Shown here: positions 41,013 to 50,016 of the stretch, piece by piece
Layout of the letters: each line of letters opens with the position of its first letter
How positions within the stretch are numbered: the first letter of the stretch is position 1
DNA from: SZUA-36 sp964650905
GTDB lineage: Bacteria > Pseudomonadota > Gammaproteobacteria > Xanthomonadales > SZUA-36
Length of the DNA: 64,000 nt
Reading direction: 5' to 3'
NCBI GenBank assembly: GCA_964650905.1
Contig: CAZYVH010000005.1
Coordinates: 8,645 to 72,644, forward strand
Notes under the pieces: model-generated
Databases searched by the model: none
What the model saw: only the letters and a program-made list of their open reading frames with translations
Told to the model about the DNA's origin: nothing
Made by a program: the position numbers and the translations under genes

Positions 41013-41549
41013 TCAAGTTTTGGGTTGTCTCTTGCCCATTAAAGCTTTCAAATCGGACAGAACCTGCCCGCTATGCTCATCCGGGTCGACCGTGTCGTAA
41101 TGCCTGGCAATCTTCCCTTCGGGATTGATCAGGAAGGATTGTCGGCTGGCAAGTGTCATCAGCTTATAATCACGCAGTACGCCATAGGCCTTCGCAGTTT
41201 CACCGTTTTCATCGGCCAGTATGGTAAACGGTAACTTGTACTTACTGGAAAACCTCTCATGCGAAGCCACATCGTCAACACTGATACCGATGATGACCGC
41301 ACCGATGGCTTTGAATGCATAGATATTGTCGCGGAAATTGCACGCTTCTGTGGTACAGCCCGGTGTGTCATCTTTTGGGTAAAAATACACCGCCAGCCAT
41401 TGGCCCCGGTAGTCTTCGAGTGTATGCCATTGGGCATTCTGATCCTGTAGTCTGAATGACGGGGCCTGTGACCCCACGTTTGGGGTGTCAGCGGCAAAAA
41501 CACAAGCGGACAGTAGAAAAACATGAATGGACAAGAGGATTTTATACAC
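41013..41549 (-). CDS. Exported peroxiredoxin (PrxQ/Bcp type)
   Basis: A 178-residue AhpC/TSA-family protein with a signal peptide (LLSIHVFLLSACVFA, cleavage near residue 19). The peroxidatic Cys65 in DDTPGCTTEAC and resolving Cys70 five residues later are the PrxQ arrangement. It reduces peroxides in the periplasm. The start is GTG at 41549; no ATG precedes the signal core. Bcp itself is cytosolic, so this is an exported relative. Confidence 0.9.
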   Translation of the reverse strand: MYKILLSIHVFLLSACVFAADTPNVGSQAPSFRLQDQNAQWHTLEDYRGQWLAVYFYPKDDTPGCTTEACNFRDNIYAFKAIGAVIIGISVDDVASHERFSSKYKLPFTILADENGETAKAYGVLRDYKLMTLASRQSFLINPEGKIARHYDTVDPDEHSGQVLSDLKALMGKRQPKT

Positions 41550-41698
41550 GTCTATCGTGCTCCTGTAGCAGGTGGTATTGTAGTAATTATAGGTAAAGAT
41601 GAATAAACCGACATGCGATCTTTGATTATCTTATAATAAACCGAAATATAAACCGTTTTGCCGCAGCGGAGATTTGCCGTGCAAAAAACCGGTTTCTA

Positions 41699-41727
41699 TT
41701 GCATAGTCGCGTGTATTGCGGTATAAA
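41699..41727 (+). promoter_or_regulatory. Sigma-70-like promoter for rpmB-rpmG
   Basis: TTGCAT (41699-41704) and TATAAA (41722-41727) are spaced by 17 nt, ending 38 nt before the rpmB start. Sequence and spacing are near consensus. Confidence 0.55.
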
Positions 41728-41765
41728 GTGCGGCTCATTTTTAATAGCCTTTAATGGAACTACCA

Positions 41766-42002
41766 ATGTCCAGAGTTTGTCAGGTTACCGGTAAACGGCC
41801 CGTTGCCGGAAACAATGTATCGCACTCCAACCGCAGGACCAGGCGGCGCTTTTTGCCCAATCTTCACCAGCACCGTTTTTGGGTGGAAAGTGAAAACCGC
41901 TGGGTGCGTCTGCGTGTTTCCAACAAAGGTCTGCGCATTATCGATAAAAAAGGTATAGACGCTGTTTTGTCAGACGTACGTGCCCGCGGCGAAAACATCT
42001 AA
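41766..42002 (+). CDS. rpmB: 50S ribosomal protein L28
   Basis: A 78-residue protein: MSRVCQVTGKRPVAGNNVSHSNRRT(R) and IIDKKGIDAVL are diagnostic of bacterial L28 (E. coli 78 residues). GGA at 41756-41758 is 7 nt before the ATG at 41766, which decides the start against an ATG 12 nt upstream. It is co-transcribed with rpmG (13 nt apart). Confidence 0.97.
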   Translation: MSRVCQVTGKRPVAGNNVSHSNRRTRRRFLPNLHQHRFWVESENRWVRLRVSNKGLRIIDKKGIDAVLSDVRARGENI

Positions 42003-42015
42003 GGAGTAAGGGATT

Positions 42016-42183
42016 ATGGCCAAATCATCGAGAGATAAAATACGCCTGGTGTCCTCCGCCGGTACCGGTCATTTTTATACCACTGACAAAAACAAGAAAA
42101 ACACACCGGGAAAAATGGCAATAAAAAAATATGACCCGGTTGTACGCAAACACGTCATGTACAAGGAAGCCAAGATCAAATAA
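42016..42183 (+). CDS. rpmG: 50S ribosomal protein L33
   Basis: A 55-residue protein (E. coli 55): MAKSSRDKIRLVSSAGTGHF with the conserved FYTTDKNKKN and KYDPVVRKHVMYKEAKIK end. It lacks the zinc cysteines, so it is the C-minus form. An AAGGAGT Shine-Dalgarno lies at 42001-42007. The rpmB-rpmG-mutM neighbourhood is conserved in gammaproteobacteria, here interrupted by hyuA on the opposite strand. Confidence 0.97.
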   Translation: MAKSSRDKIRLVSSAGTGHFYTTDKNKKNTPGKMAIKKYDPVVRKHVMYKEAKIK

Positions 42184-42193
42184 ACCTGATTAT

Positions 42194-44185
42194 TCAGCGT
42201 TTGAAAACCCGCTGGATAGCCCGCAAGTTGCCCCACTCGTCTGCGTAAACGCTCCAGCCCGGCTTGATCCAGGCGGTCATTTCACTGTCAGTCAGAATGA
42301 GCGGTCCGTGTAAAACATGACCGCTGGCCAGACCCTGTCGTGATTTAACCGGCACTTTTTCACCGAGTTCAGGCACGAACGATATTTCATCCACACCGTT
42401 GCTTTTGCAGGCATTTTGTTTGTAAAGACCATCCAGGGCGGGGGCGCCATAAGCACCAAGGCGAATATTAACGACTTCAACGGGGTGTGGCAAACACACA
42501 CCGCTGAGTCTGGCGTGGGCCCGGTGAAAGCTTTCTGCGTGGTTTTGTCCTGCCTGCCAATCGATGGCAATGGCCGCGCTTTGACCCCGATAGCGCATTT
42601 CCAGTCGAGGTCTGAAAAGTATGTCTTCCGGCTTGCAGCCCTCCGCCGTCAATTGTTCAATGGCGGCGTTTTCCAGCATTCGGAAATACTGTTCCAGTTT
42701 ATCATCGGGCAGAACTTCCAATAACTCGAGTACGGCCCTTGACAGTTCCCTTCCGGGTTTGCTGACCAACATCCCCAGTGCCGACAGCACACCGGCACGG
42801 GCCGGGATAATAATCTTCTGCATGTTTAACAGACCGGCAAGATCGCAGGCATGCAAACCACCGGCGCCACCGAAGCACAGCAGGCTGTAATTGGCCGGAT
42901 CGTAACCGCGTTGCACGGAAATCACACGCAAAGCACGCGCCATGTTTTCATTGGCAAGCCTAATGACCCCGCGGGCAGCATCCAGTGGCGCACACGCCAT
43001 CTTTTGCGCCAGTTCATCGACAGCCCTTTGTGCAGCGTGATGATCAAGCGGCAGGTAACCGCCCAGGCGTGTATTTTTCGGGATGCGACCCAATACCAGG
43101 TTGGCATCGGTAACCGTTGCTGCCTTGCCGCCACCACCATAGCAGGCGGGGCCCGGGTCGGCGCCGGCAGATTCCGGACCTACCAGCAGCATACCAGCAG
43201 CATCCACTTTCGCAATAGAGCCGCCACCTGCCCCGATGGTATGCACATCAACCGATGGCGTGGATACGGGCCATGGACCCAGTTGCAACTGACTGGTCAG
43301 AGGAATTTCGCCATTGAGCAGGGCGATATCGGTCGATGTCCCACCCATGTCAAAGCTCAACAGTTTTGCTGATTGGGTTTGTCTGCCAATACATTCAGCT
43401 GCCGCCAACCCTCCTGCCGGGCCTGACAACAACAGGCTTACCGCGTGACCGGCGGCCTGGTCCGCGGCGATGGTCGTACCTACGCTTTGCATCACGGCAA
43501 CCTGGGCCGCTGGTAATCGTTTTTGCAGACGTTCCAGGTAGCGTGATATGACAGGTCCCACACTGGCGTTTAGCCAGGTGGCTATACCCCGCTCGTACTC
43601 CCCAACCTCCGGCAGTACCGTACTGGAGCACGATACAAACCATTGCTCCTTGAGCAAAGCTGCAATACGTTGCTCCTGCTCAGGTCTCAAGAAAGAAAAC
43701 AGCAGGTTGATGGCAACCGCCTCGACATCCAGGGAGTGCAAGCGGGTCTTGAGTTGTTGCAATTCCCGCTCGCTCGCTTTGCCAAGTAGCTCACCACTGG
43801 CAGCCACACGAGTGCTGACTTCCAGACACAGATTTTCAGGCACCGGCGGGTCCAGTTCAGGCTGACACAATTGGTAAACCCGGGTACGATTTTGTCGGCC
43901 CAGGGCTAATACATCGGCAAACCCCTTACTGGTCAGGTAGGCAACACGTGCGCCTTTGCCCTCCAGTACGGCATTGGTGCCGACCGTCGTGCCGTGGACA
44001 ATCTGCAAGAACTCATCCATGAGGCCGAGGTTTTGCAAACCTGCTACGATCGGACCGGATGGGTCATGGGGATCAGACAACACCTTGCATTGACGTAACG
44101 AAAACCCTTGCGGGTCTTCATCCAACACCACGATGTCGGTAAACGTGCCGCCGGTATCAATACCGACCAGGATTGTATCACTCAT
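42194..44185 (-). CDS. Hydantoinase A / 5-oxoprolinase A-type ATPase subunit
   Basis: A 663-residue HyuA-type protein. The ASKHA phosphate loop is at the start (ILVGIDTGGTFTDIVVLDE), the second motif is LLSFDMGGTSTDIALL, and IGAGGGSIAKVDAAGMLLVGPESAGADPGPACYG is a family hallmark (only part quoted here is diagnostic: GAGGGSIA and GADPGPACYG). These ATP-dependent amidohydrolases open hydantoins, 5-oxoproline or acetone-carboxylase substrates with a HyuB partner. No hyuB is adjacent, which is unusual. It is divergent from mutM and convergent with rpmG. Confidence 0.9.
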   Translation of the reverse strand: MSDTILVGIDTGGTFTDIVVLDEDPQGFSLRQCKVLSDPHDPSGPIVAGLQNLGLMDEFLQIVHGTTVGTNAVLEGKGARVAYLTSKGFADVLALGRQNRTRVYQLCQPELDPPVPENLCLEVSTRVAASGELLGKASERELQQLKTRLHSLDVEAVAINLLFSFLRPEQEQRIAALLKEQWFVSCSSTVLPEVGEYERGIATWLNASVGPVISRYLERLQKRLPAAQVAVMQSVGTTIAADQAAGHAVSLLLSGPAGGLAAAECIGRQTQSAKLLSFDMGGTSTDIALLNGEIPLTSQLQLGPWPVSTPSVDVHTIGAGGGSIAKVDAAGMLLVGPESAGADPGPACYGGGGKAATVTDANLVLGRIPKNTRLGGYLPLDHHAAQRAVDELAQKMACAPLDAARGVIRLANENMARALRVISVQRGYDPANYSLLCFGGAGGLHACDLAGLLNMQKIIIPARAGVLSALGMLVSKPGRELSRAVLELLEVLPDDKLEQYFRMLENAAIEQLTAEGCKPEDILFRPRLEMRYRGQSAAIAIDWQAGQNHAESFHRAHARLSGVCLPHPVEVVNIRLGAYGAPALDGLYKQNACKSNGVDEISFVPELGEKVPVKSRQGLASGHVLHGPLILTDSEMTAWIKPGWSVYADEWGNLRAIQRVFKR

Positions 44186-44256
44186 GGGCTGAATGCTGAT
44201 TTATTCCGGACTCGTTTACAATACCCGTTTTCAGAATAACGTCAAAATTGAGCCCA

Positions 44257-45069
44257 ATGCCCGAATTGCCCGAAGTTGAAACCACACTCAGGGGTATAAA
44301 GCCATACCTGAAGAACCAGCTCATCGCAAGCGTTAACGTACGTGACCCGCGTCTGCGCTGGCCGGTACCGGCCGCCGTTAAACAGGCCACGGGACAAAGA
44401 CTGGTCAGAATACACAGACGCGGCAAGTACCTGCTGTTCCAACTGGAGCGTGGTGGCTTCATCATCCATCTTGGTATGTCCGGCTCGCTATATGTATTGG
44501 ACAAGGAAACGTCAGCACAAAAACATGACCACTTTGATATCGTATTCGAGAATGGCAAATGCCTGCGTTTTAACGATCCGCGTCGTTTCGGCGCTTTCCT
44601 GTGGGTGGATGGTGCTGTTGACGACCATGAGCTGCTCAGAAAACTCGGACCTGAGCCCCTGTCAGCTGATTTTTCAGCAGACTATCTTTACCTGCGTTCA
44701 CGTGCCCGCAAAGTCGCCATCAAGAACTTCATCATGAACGGGCAGGTCGTTGTTGGAATCGGCAACATCTATGCCTCCGAGGCATTGTTTATGGCCGGTA
44801 TCCATCCCCGGCGCGCAGCCGGCAGGGTCTCATTGCAGCGCTACCAGGGTTTGAGCGAAGCGATCCGCGATGTACTGAACCGTGCGATACAGGAGGGTGG
44901 CACAACCTTGCGGGACTTCGTCAATGCCGAAGGCGCCCCGGGTTATTTCGCCCAGAACCTGCTGGTTTATGAACGCGCCGGTAAGGATTGTTTTCAATGC
45001 GGTAGCGCCATACGAAAAAAAGTGATCGGACAGCGGTCAAGTTATTATTGTCCCCGCTGCCAACACTGA
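44257..45069 (+). CDS. mutM: Formamidopyrimidine-DNA glycosylase
   Basis: A 270-residue Fpg/MutM (E. coli 269). After Met removal Pro2 and Glu3 of MPELPEVETT form the active site; the start is therefore ATG 44257, not the TTG at 44248. Lys in RRGKYLLF and the C-terminal zinc finger (CFQC...CPRC) are intact. It removes 8-oxoguanine and other oxidised purines. It lies divergent from hyuA with a 71-nt spacer. Confidence 0.97.
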   Translation: MPELPEVETTLRGIKPYLKNQLIASVNVRDPRLRWPVPAAVKQATGQRLVRIHRRGKYLLFQLERGGFIIHLGMSGSLYVLDKETSAQKHDHFDIVFENGKCLRFNDPRRFGAFLWVDGAVDDHELLRKLGPEPLSADFSADYLYLRSRARKVAIKNFIMNGQVVVGIGNIYASEALFMAGIHPRRAAGRVSLQRYQGLSEAIRDVLNRAIQEGGTTLRDFVNAEGAPGYFAQNLLVYERAGKDCFQCGSAIRKKVIGQRSSYYCPRCQH

Positions 45070-45130
45070 ATTACATTTTCTCACAGTGTAAGGCGATCTG
45101 CTTAGCTCAAACCAACCTTGTCGGGCCACT

Positions 45131-45244
45131 GGATGCTGTGCAAAACCGGATAGGACAAACTACATTTTTCGAAGATCGCTATAAATGTACATAATCAATT
45201 GTTTTACAAAGAAATATATCATTTTTCTGTCCGCCTTGATCAAA
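45131..45244. repeat. 114-bp dispersed element, copy A (upstream of tyrS)
   Basis: This segment aligns without gaps to 60841-60954. Shared blocks include GATGCTGTGC, AACCGGATAGGA, GTTTTACA, ATTTT and CGCCTT/TGCCTT. Identity is roughly two-thirds by eye and highest in the first 30 nt. It is AT-rich after the first 30 bases. The 45070-45427 stretch between mutM and tyrS holds no gene other than this element; an ORF at 45199 lacks family features. Confidence 0.65.
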
Positions 45245-45427
45245 CCTCCTGGCCGAGGGTCTGTAATGACTTTATTTCAAAGGAAGACCAGGTTCAGTCC
45301 CGTAGCAGACCAGCCTGCAGAACACCGATCACCGGATTTGGGATAATTTGCCCTCAAGGGTGGAGGCGCGTGGAACAAGGCAATACAATGCGACTCTTGT
45401 TCTGTATTGATATTGACCGGAATGGAT

Positions 45428-46627
45428 ATGACCGAAAGCAATCAGGCCCTCGAACTCATTTCGCGGGGTTGTGAAGAAATCATCAAGCTTGAGGACCTTG
45501 AGAAAAAACTCAAGTCAGGCAGAACACTGAAAATTAAAGTGGGCTTTGATCCCACTGCACCGGATCTGCATATCGGTCACACCGTGGTCATGAACAAGAT
45601 GCGCCAGTTTCAGGAACTTGGTCATGAGGTGACTTTCCTGATTGGCGATTTTACCGGCATGATCGGTGACCCGACCGGTAAAAACGTCACCCGCAAACCT
45701 TTAACCCCGGAACAGATCAAGGCCAATGCCGAGACCTACGCCAGCCAGGTCTTCAAGGTTCTGGATCGGGACAAGACCCGCATCCGCTTCAATTCAGAAT
45801 GGATGAGCAAGCTGGGCGCTGAGGGCATGATCCGGCTGGCGGCCAGGTACACCGTTGCACGTATGCTCGAACGGGATGATTTTGAAACCCGCTACCGGAC
45901 CGGTCAGCCCATCGCCATGCACGAAATCTTCTATCCACTGGTGCAAGGGTATGACTCCGTGATGTTGAAAAGCGACGTGGAAATGGGTGGCACGGATCAA
46001 AAGTTCAACCTGCTGGTCGGCCGGAGCCTGCAGCAACACTATGGCCAGGAACCACAGGTCATCATCACCTTGCCGTTGCTTGAAGGCCTGGACGGTGTAC
46101 AGAAAATGTCCAAGTCACTGAAAAACTATGTTGGCATCACTGAAACGCCCGATGATATGTTCGGCAAGCTGATGTCGATCTCTGATGACATGATGTGGCG
46201 CTATTTCGACCTGCTCAGTTTCAGGAGCAATGCGGAACTGGCGGTTCTGAAACAGCAGGTTACCCAGGGCGTGAACCCGCGTGATATCAAGTTTTTATTG
46301 TGTGAGGAAATCGTTGCTCGCTTCCACGACCATAAGGCTGCCGATGCCGCCCGGGAAACATTTATTGCCCGTTTCCGTGAAGGTGTAATGCCAGAGGAAA
46401 TCAATGAAAAAAACCTCCTGACCGAAGGTCAGGGCATCGGCATCGCAACGGCCCTGACCCAATGCGGGCTGACCGTCAGCAACTCGGATGCTTTTCGTCT
46501 TATCAAACAGGGAGGTGTACGCATCGACGGTGTAAAAATCTCTGACCGCGCCTTGCAACTCGAAGTCGGCTTTGGCGGTATCCTGCAAGTTGGAAAACTC
46601 AAATTCTGCAAAGTCCATGTCAGCTGA
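45428..46627 (+). CDS. tyrS: Tyrosyl-tRNA synthetase
   Basis: About 399 residues, class I synthetase with HIGH (LHIGHTVV) and KMSKS (GVQKMSKSLKN) motifs, the TyrZ-type VGFDPTAPDLHIGH start and a C-terminal S4 RNA-binding domain (LIKQGGVRIDGVKI). It charges tRNA-Tyr. I choose ATG 45428, which has GGA 7 nt upstream; ATG 45422 and a start at 45407 are alternatives. It overlaps tyrA by 11 nt. Confidence 0.96.
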   Translation: MTESNQALELISRGCEEIIKLEDLEKKLKSGRTLKIKVGFDPTAPDLHIGHTVVMNKMRQFQELGHEVTFLIGDFTGMIGDPTGKNVTRKPLTPEQIKANAETYASQVFKVLDRDKTRIRFNSEWMSKLGAEGMIRLAARYTVARMLERDDFETRYRTGQPIAMHEIFYPLVQGYDSVMLKSDVEMGGTDQKFNLLVGRSLQQHYGQEPQVIITLPLLEGLDGVQKMSKSLKNYVGITETPDDMFGKLMSISDDMMWRYFDLLSFRSNAELAVLKQQVTQGVNPRDIKFLLCEEIVARFHDHKAADAARETFIARFREGVMPEEINEKNLLTEGQGIGIATALTQCGLTVSNSDAFRLIKQGGVRIDGVKISDRALQLEVGFGGILQVGKLKFCKVHVS

Positions 46628-47765
46628 AAAAATATTAACACCTGGTGAACTTCTCGAACTGCGTCAGCGGCTCGATGAGGTCGACAGCGGTATTATCGAT
46701 CTCATTGCAGAACGCCAGCGGGTGGTGGGTATTATCGCGGAGCACAAACTCAAGACCGGTTTGCCGTTGCGTCACTATGAACGCGAGCGCGAAGTCATCG
46801 AACTTGGTGTGGCGCGCGCACAGTCGCTTGGCCTCACGGGCTCGTTGGCACGCGAAATCCTTGAGACCCTGATCCACCATTCACTCAGTAACCAGGAAAC
46901 CCACAAGCTGGTGCAGTCCGATCACGGACAGGGGCGACGCGCTCTGGTAATCGGTGGAATGGGCCGCATGGGTGTATGGATGGCACGTTACCTGGACATG
47001 GTGGGTTACCGCGTGGACGTTGCCGACACCGCACGGGGTGAAACGCCGTATCAACGGGTGCGGGTATGGGAACCGCTGGTCAATGAATATGACGTGATCG
47101 TGGTTGCGGTGCCATTGAGACCGAGCAATGATGTCCTGTTACAGCTTGCCGGATTGCAGCCGACTGGCCTGGTGTTTGATATCGGTTCTCTGAAAAGCCC
47201 ATTGCGGGAAGGTCTTGGGGCCTTAAGGGCTAGTGGCTGCAAGGTCTGCTCTGTCCACCCGATGTTCGGCCCGGATGAGATCGGTTTGTCAGGCAGACAT
47301 ATCCTGTTTGTCGATGTTGGTAATGCCGCAGCGCTATCCGAGGCGCGGGCGTTGTTTGCGCACACGGCAGCTGACTGTGTTGAACTCAGCCTGGAAGATC
47401 ACGACGAGGTCATGGCCTGGGTGCTGGGTCTTTCGCACCTGATCAATATCGCTTTTGCCGGCGCGCTGGCGGACAGTGGTGAGGCCGTACCGTTGTTGCG
47501 ACGTATATCCAGTAGCACCTTTGATGCACAACTGGGTGTGGCCACCCGCGTGGTGACTGAAAACCCGCACCTTTATTATGAAATCCAGCATGGGAACAAG
47601 GAAACCCCTGGGGTCATCGCCGCGTTCCGTACGACTGTCGAACACCTGGCCGGCGCGGTCGCCGATGGCGATGAAGATGCGTTTGTCAGCCTGATGGAAC
47701 GGGCAGGACGTCGCCTGAGTAAGGAGGACGTCTTAACAGAAGAAGCACCCAGTGATGCCGGGTGA
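46617..47765 (+). CDS. tyrA: Fused chorismate mutase / prephenate dehydrogenase (T-protein)
   Basis: About 382 residues (E. coli TyrA 373). Residues 1-90 are an AroQ chorismate mutase helix bundle (LLELRQRLDEVDSGIIDLIAER). From about residue 105 comes the NAD-binding dehydrogenase domain (ALVIGGMGRMGVWMARYLD), the HPMFGPD motif and catalytic His. It makes 4-hydroxyphenylpyruvate from chorismate via prephenate. The start is ATG 46617, 11 nt inside tyrS, so tyrosine synthesis and tRNA-Tyr charging are linked. Confidence 0.95.
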   Translation: MSAEKILTPGELLELRQRLDEVDSGIIDLIAERQRVVGIIAEHKLKTGLPLRHYEREREVIELGVARAQSLGLTGSLAREILETLIHHSLSNQETHKLVQSDHGQGRRALVIGGMGRMGVWMARYLDMVGYRVDVADTARGETPYQRVRVWEPLVNEYDVIVVAVPLRPSNDVLLQLAGLQPTGLVFDIGSLKSPLREGLGALRASGCKVCSVHPMFGPDEIGLSGRHILFVDVGNAAALSEARALFAHTAADCVELSLEDHDEVMAWVLGLSHLINIAFAGALADSGEAVPLLRRISSSTFDAQLGVATRVVTENPHLYYEIQHGNKETPGVIAAFRTTVEHLAGAVADGDEDAFVSLMERAGRRLSKEDVLTEEAPSDAG

Positions 47766-48313
47766 TGAAAACACTGGCTGAGGTTGACTGGGATAACTGG
47801 CGGGCAAAAGACCCGGCCACACTGGTGTTTGTCATCCGCGATGGGCAGGTTCTTTTGATCAACAAGAAAACCGGTCTTGGCAAAGGCAAGATCAACGCAC
47901 CAGGTGGAAAGGTCGACCCGGGTGAGACCCCGCGGGAAGGTGCTGTGCGTGAGTGCCAGGAAGAACTGGCGATCATGGTTTCTGAGCTACACTATTGCGG
48001 CCAGCACCGCTTCCAGTTTGTGGATGGCTACTCGATCCATGTGTGGGTCTACCGCACGGATGAGTTTAGCGGCACACCCACGGAGAGCAGAGAGGCGAAA
48101 CCGCTTTGGGTGGCTCTGGAAAAAATTCCCTATGAGAAGATGTGGGAAGATGATGGTCTCTGGATACCCATGCTGCTACGTGGTGAGAAGTTTTTGAGTC
48201 GCTGGATATTTGACGGCGGTAAAATGCTCGATTATGAGTTACTGAAAGATGATGGAAGTACTGAAACGTCTGCTTTTGAGCAGTACCGAAACCGCCGGGA
48301 GGCAAAGCCATGA
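47765..48313 (+). CDS. Nudix hydrolase, MTH1/MutT-like
   Basis: A 182-residue Nudix protein. The Nudix box is intact: GGKVDPGETPREGAVRECQEELAI. The preceding GLGKGKINAPGGKV resembles MTH1 (8-oxo-dGTP diphosphatase). The C-terminus has DGLWIPMLLRGEKF like MTH1/NUDT1. It sanitises oxidised nucleotides and complements mutM in the same region. Its ATG overlaps the tyrA stop and its own stop overlaps the next gene, so tyrS, tyrA, this gene and the M19 peptidase are probably one transcript. Confidence 0.9.
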   Translation: MKTLAEVDWDNWRAKDPATLVFVIRDGQVLLINKKTGLGKGKINAPGGKVDPGETPREGAVRECQEELAIMVSELHYCGQHRFQFVDGYSIHVWVYRTDEFSGTPTESREAKPLWVALEKIPYEKMWEDDGLWIPMLLRGEKFLSRWIFDGGKMLDYELLKDDGSTETSAFEQYRNRREAKP

Positions 48314-49545
48314 AGAAAACCCAACTGATGAATAGTTTGGTGTGTACCCTGATACTGGGCATGCTGGTATCAATTGCCCCGCTAATGGCTGACCCGGTCA
48401 GCATCCAGCAACGGGCTGAGCAGATAACCCATAAGTACCTGCTGGCTGACACCCATATTGACGTGCCCTACCGTCTGCAGGAAGGCTGGGTGGATGTCAC
48501 GGTCTCGGCGCCCGACGGCCAGTTTGATTACCCGCGCGCGCTCAAGGGCGGCCTGGATCTGCCGTTCATGTCCATCTACACACCCGCGGAGATGGAGGGC
48601 GCGGACGGCAACGCGGGTGAGAGCTTCCAATTGGCCAATCACCTGATCGACACCGTTGAGGCAATCGTCGCGCGCGCACCGGACAAGTTCATGCTGGTAC
48701 CCTCGGTGGCCGCGGCCGAACGGGCTTTGCATACACATAAGATTGGCTTGGCCATGGGTATGGAAAACGGCTCCCCGCTTAATCACAAGCTGGAAAACGT
48801 GCGCTATTTTTATGAGCGTGGCATCCGCTATATCACGCTGGCGCACGGATTGAGTAACCACATTTCCGACTCGTCCTACGATAAGCACCACCAGTGGAAC
48901 GGCCTGAGTCCGTTCGGGCGCGAGGTCGTTGCCAAAATGAACCGGGTTGGCATCATGGTGGATATCTCGCACGTTTCCGATGAGGCTTTTTGGCAGGTGC
49001 TGGACCTCACAAAGGTTCCGGTAATCGCCTCGCATTCATCGGCGCGTTTTTTTACACCGGGTTTCGAACGTAATATGAACGATGAGATGATCAAGGCACT
49101 GGCCAAAAACGGTGGCGTCATCCAGATTACTATCGGCTCCGGTTTCCTGACGGCAAAGGCCAATGAGTACTCGGTGGCCCAATGGGCCGAGCAGGATGCA
49201 TGGATCAAGGAGAACGGGGTGGGGGAGAACAGCCCGGAAGCCAAACAATACAAACTGGATTACCGCAAGGACCGGCCTTACCCCTATGCGAGCGTGGCCG
49301 ATGTCGCCAATCAGTTCGACCACGTGATCAAGTTGGTGGGTATCGACCATGTGGGTATCGGCACCGACTTTGACGGTGTCGGCGACAGCCTGCCGGTCGG
49401 CCTCAAGGACGTGTCGGATTACCCGGCGCTGGTGGCCGAGCTCCTGCGTCGCGGCTACGCTGAGGAGGACATCGCCAAAATCCTCGGCGGCAACCTGCTG
49501 CGCGTATGGAGCGAAGTGGAGGCATACGCAAAGGCACATCCGTAG
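48310..49545 (+). CDS. Membrane dipeptidase-like (peptidase M19), exported
   Basis: A 411-residue renal-dipeptidase-family enzyme with a signal peptide (cleavage near residue 27). The binuclear zinc site is recognisable: ADTHIDVP, MGMENGSP (bridging Glu), VDISHVSD and ASHSSAR, plus IGTDFDGVGD. It cleaves dipeptides, often with D-residues, in the periplasm. The end of the gene runs into a repeat array and the third assembly gap. Confidence 0.92.
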   Translation: MKKTQLMNSLVCTLILGMLVSIAPLMADPVSIQQRAEQITHKYLLADTHIDVPYRLQEGWVDVTVSAPDGQFDYPRALKGGLDLPFMSIYTPAEMEGADGNAGESFQLANHLIDTVEAIVARAPDKFMLVPSVAAAERALHTHKIGLAMGMENGSPLNHKLENVRYFYERGIRYITLAHGLSNHISDSSYDKHHQWNGLSPFGREVVAKMNRVGIMVDISHVSDEAFWQVLDLTKVPVIASHSSARFFTPGFERNMNDEMIKALAKNGGVIQITIGSGFLTAKANEYSVAQWAEQDAWIKENGVGENSPEAKQYKLDYRKDRPYPYASVADVANQFDHVIKLVGIDHVGIGTDFDGVGDSLPVGLKDVSDYPALVAELLRRGYAEEDIAKILGGNLLRVWSEVEAYAKAHP

Positions 49546-49546
49546 T

Positions 49547-49904
49547 CATTCCGGACTTGATCCGGAATCCATTGCGGCGCGGGACAAACCCGGCCCCGCN
49601 NNNNNNNNNNNNNNNNNNNNNNNNNNNNNNNNNNNNNNNNNNNNNNNNNNNNNNNNNNNNNNNNNNNNNNNNNNNNNNNNNNNNNNNNNNNNNNNNNNNG
49701 ATCCGGAATCCACAACAACCTGGAACAAACCCGGCCCCGCCCCGGGCCAGTACACCTGAGACACGCTTCGAGCACGTCCCTGTGTCGCTCTGTCGCCGGC
49801 ATCCCTGCCGGCTCAAGGTCTCAGGCGTACTGCCCCGTGACGTGGCCTGCCATTCGTCATACCGGACCCCCTGTTTCGTCATTCCGGACTTGATCCGGAA
49901 TCCA
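49547..49904. repeat. Repeat cluster with inverted CATTCCGGACTTGATCCGGAATCC-type words
   Basis: The word GTCATTCCGGACTTGATCCG occurs at 49547 and 49878, with GATCCGGAATCCA immediately after the gap as well, and ACAAACCCGGCCCCGC on both sides of the gap. The word is a near-palindrome (ATTCCGGA/TCCGGAAT). A related copy is at 50663-50699. The stretch 49546-50016 contains no gene. Confidence 0.85.
49600..49699. other. Assembly gap (100 N)
   Basis: Exactly 100 N flanked by copies of the same repeat. Confidence 0.99.
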
Positions 49905-49926
49905 CTTGGTGGCCTGGTGCGGGCGC

Positions 49927-49950
49927 AAAAAAAACCCCGCCGGAGCGGGG
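49927..49950 (-). terminator. Intrinsic terminator for the DUF3501 gene
   Basis: Read on the minus strand, CCCCGC (49950-49945) pairs with GCGGGG (49940-49935) over a 4-nt loop and is followed by eight T (49934-49927). It sits 67 nt after the stop at 50017. Confidence 0.9.
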
Positions 49951-50016
49951 TTCTTAAATAACGATACTACAGGTCAATCAGTCACGGGGGTTGCAGCCCG
50001 GGAGTCCCGGGTAGTA

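Noticed and set aside
45199..45474. ORF of 91 codons upstream of tyrS
   Set aside because: Overlaps the tyrS start and the dispersed element, with no family similarity or ribosome site.
49403..49882. Open frames across the third assembly gap on both strands
   Set aside because: They are made from repeat sequence and N bases, not from any protein family.
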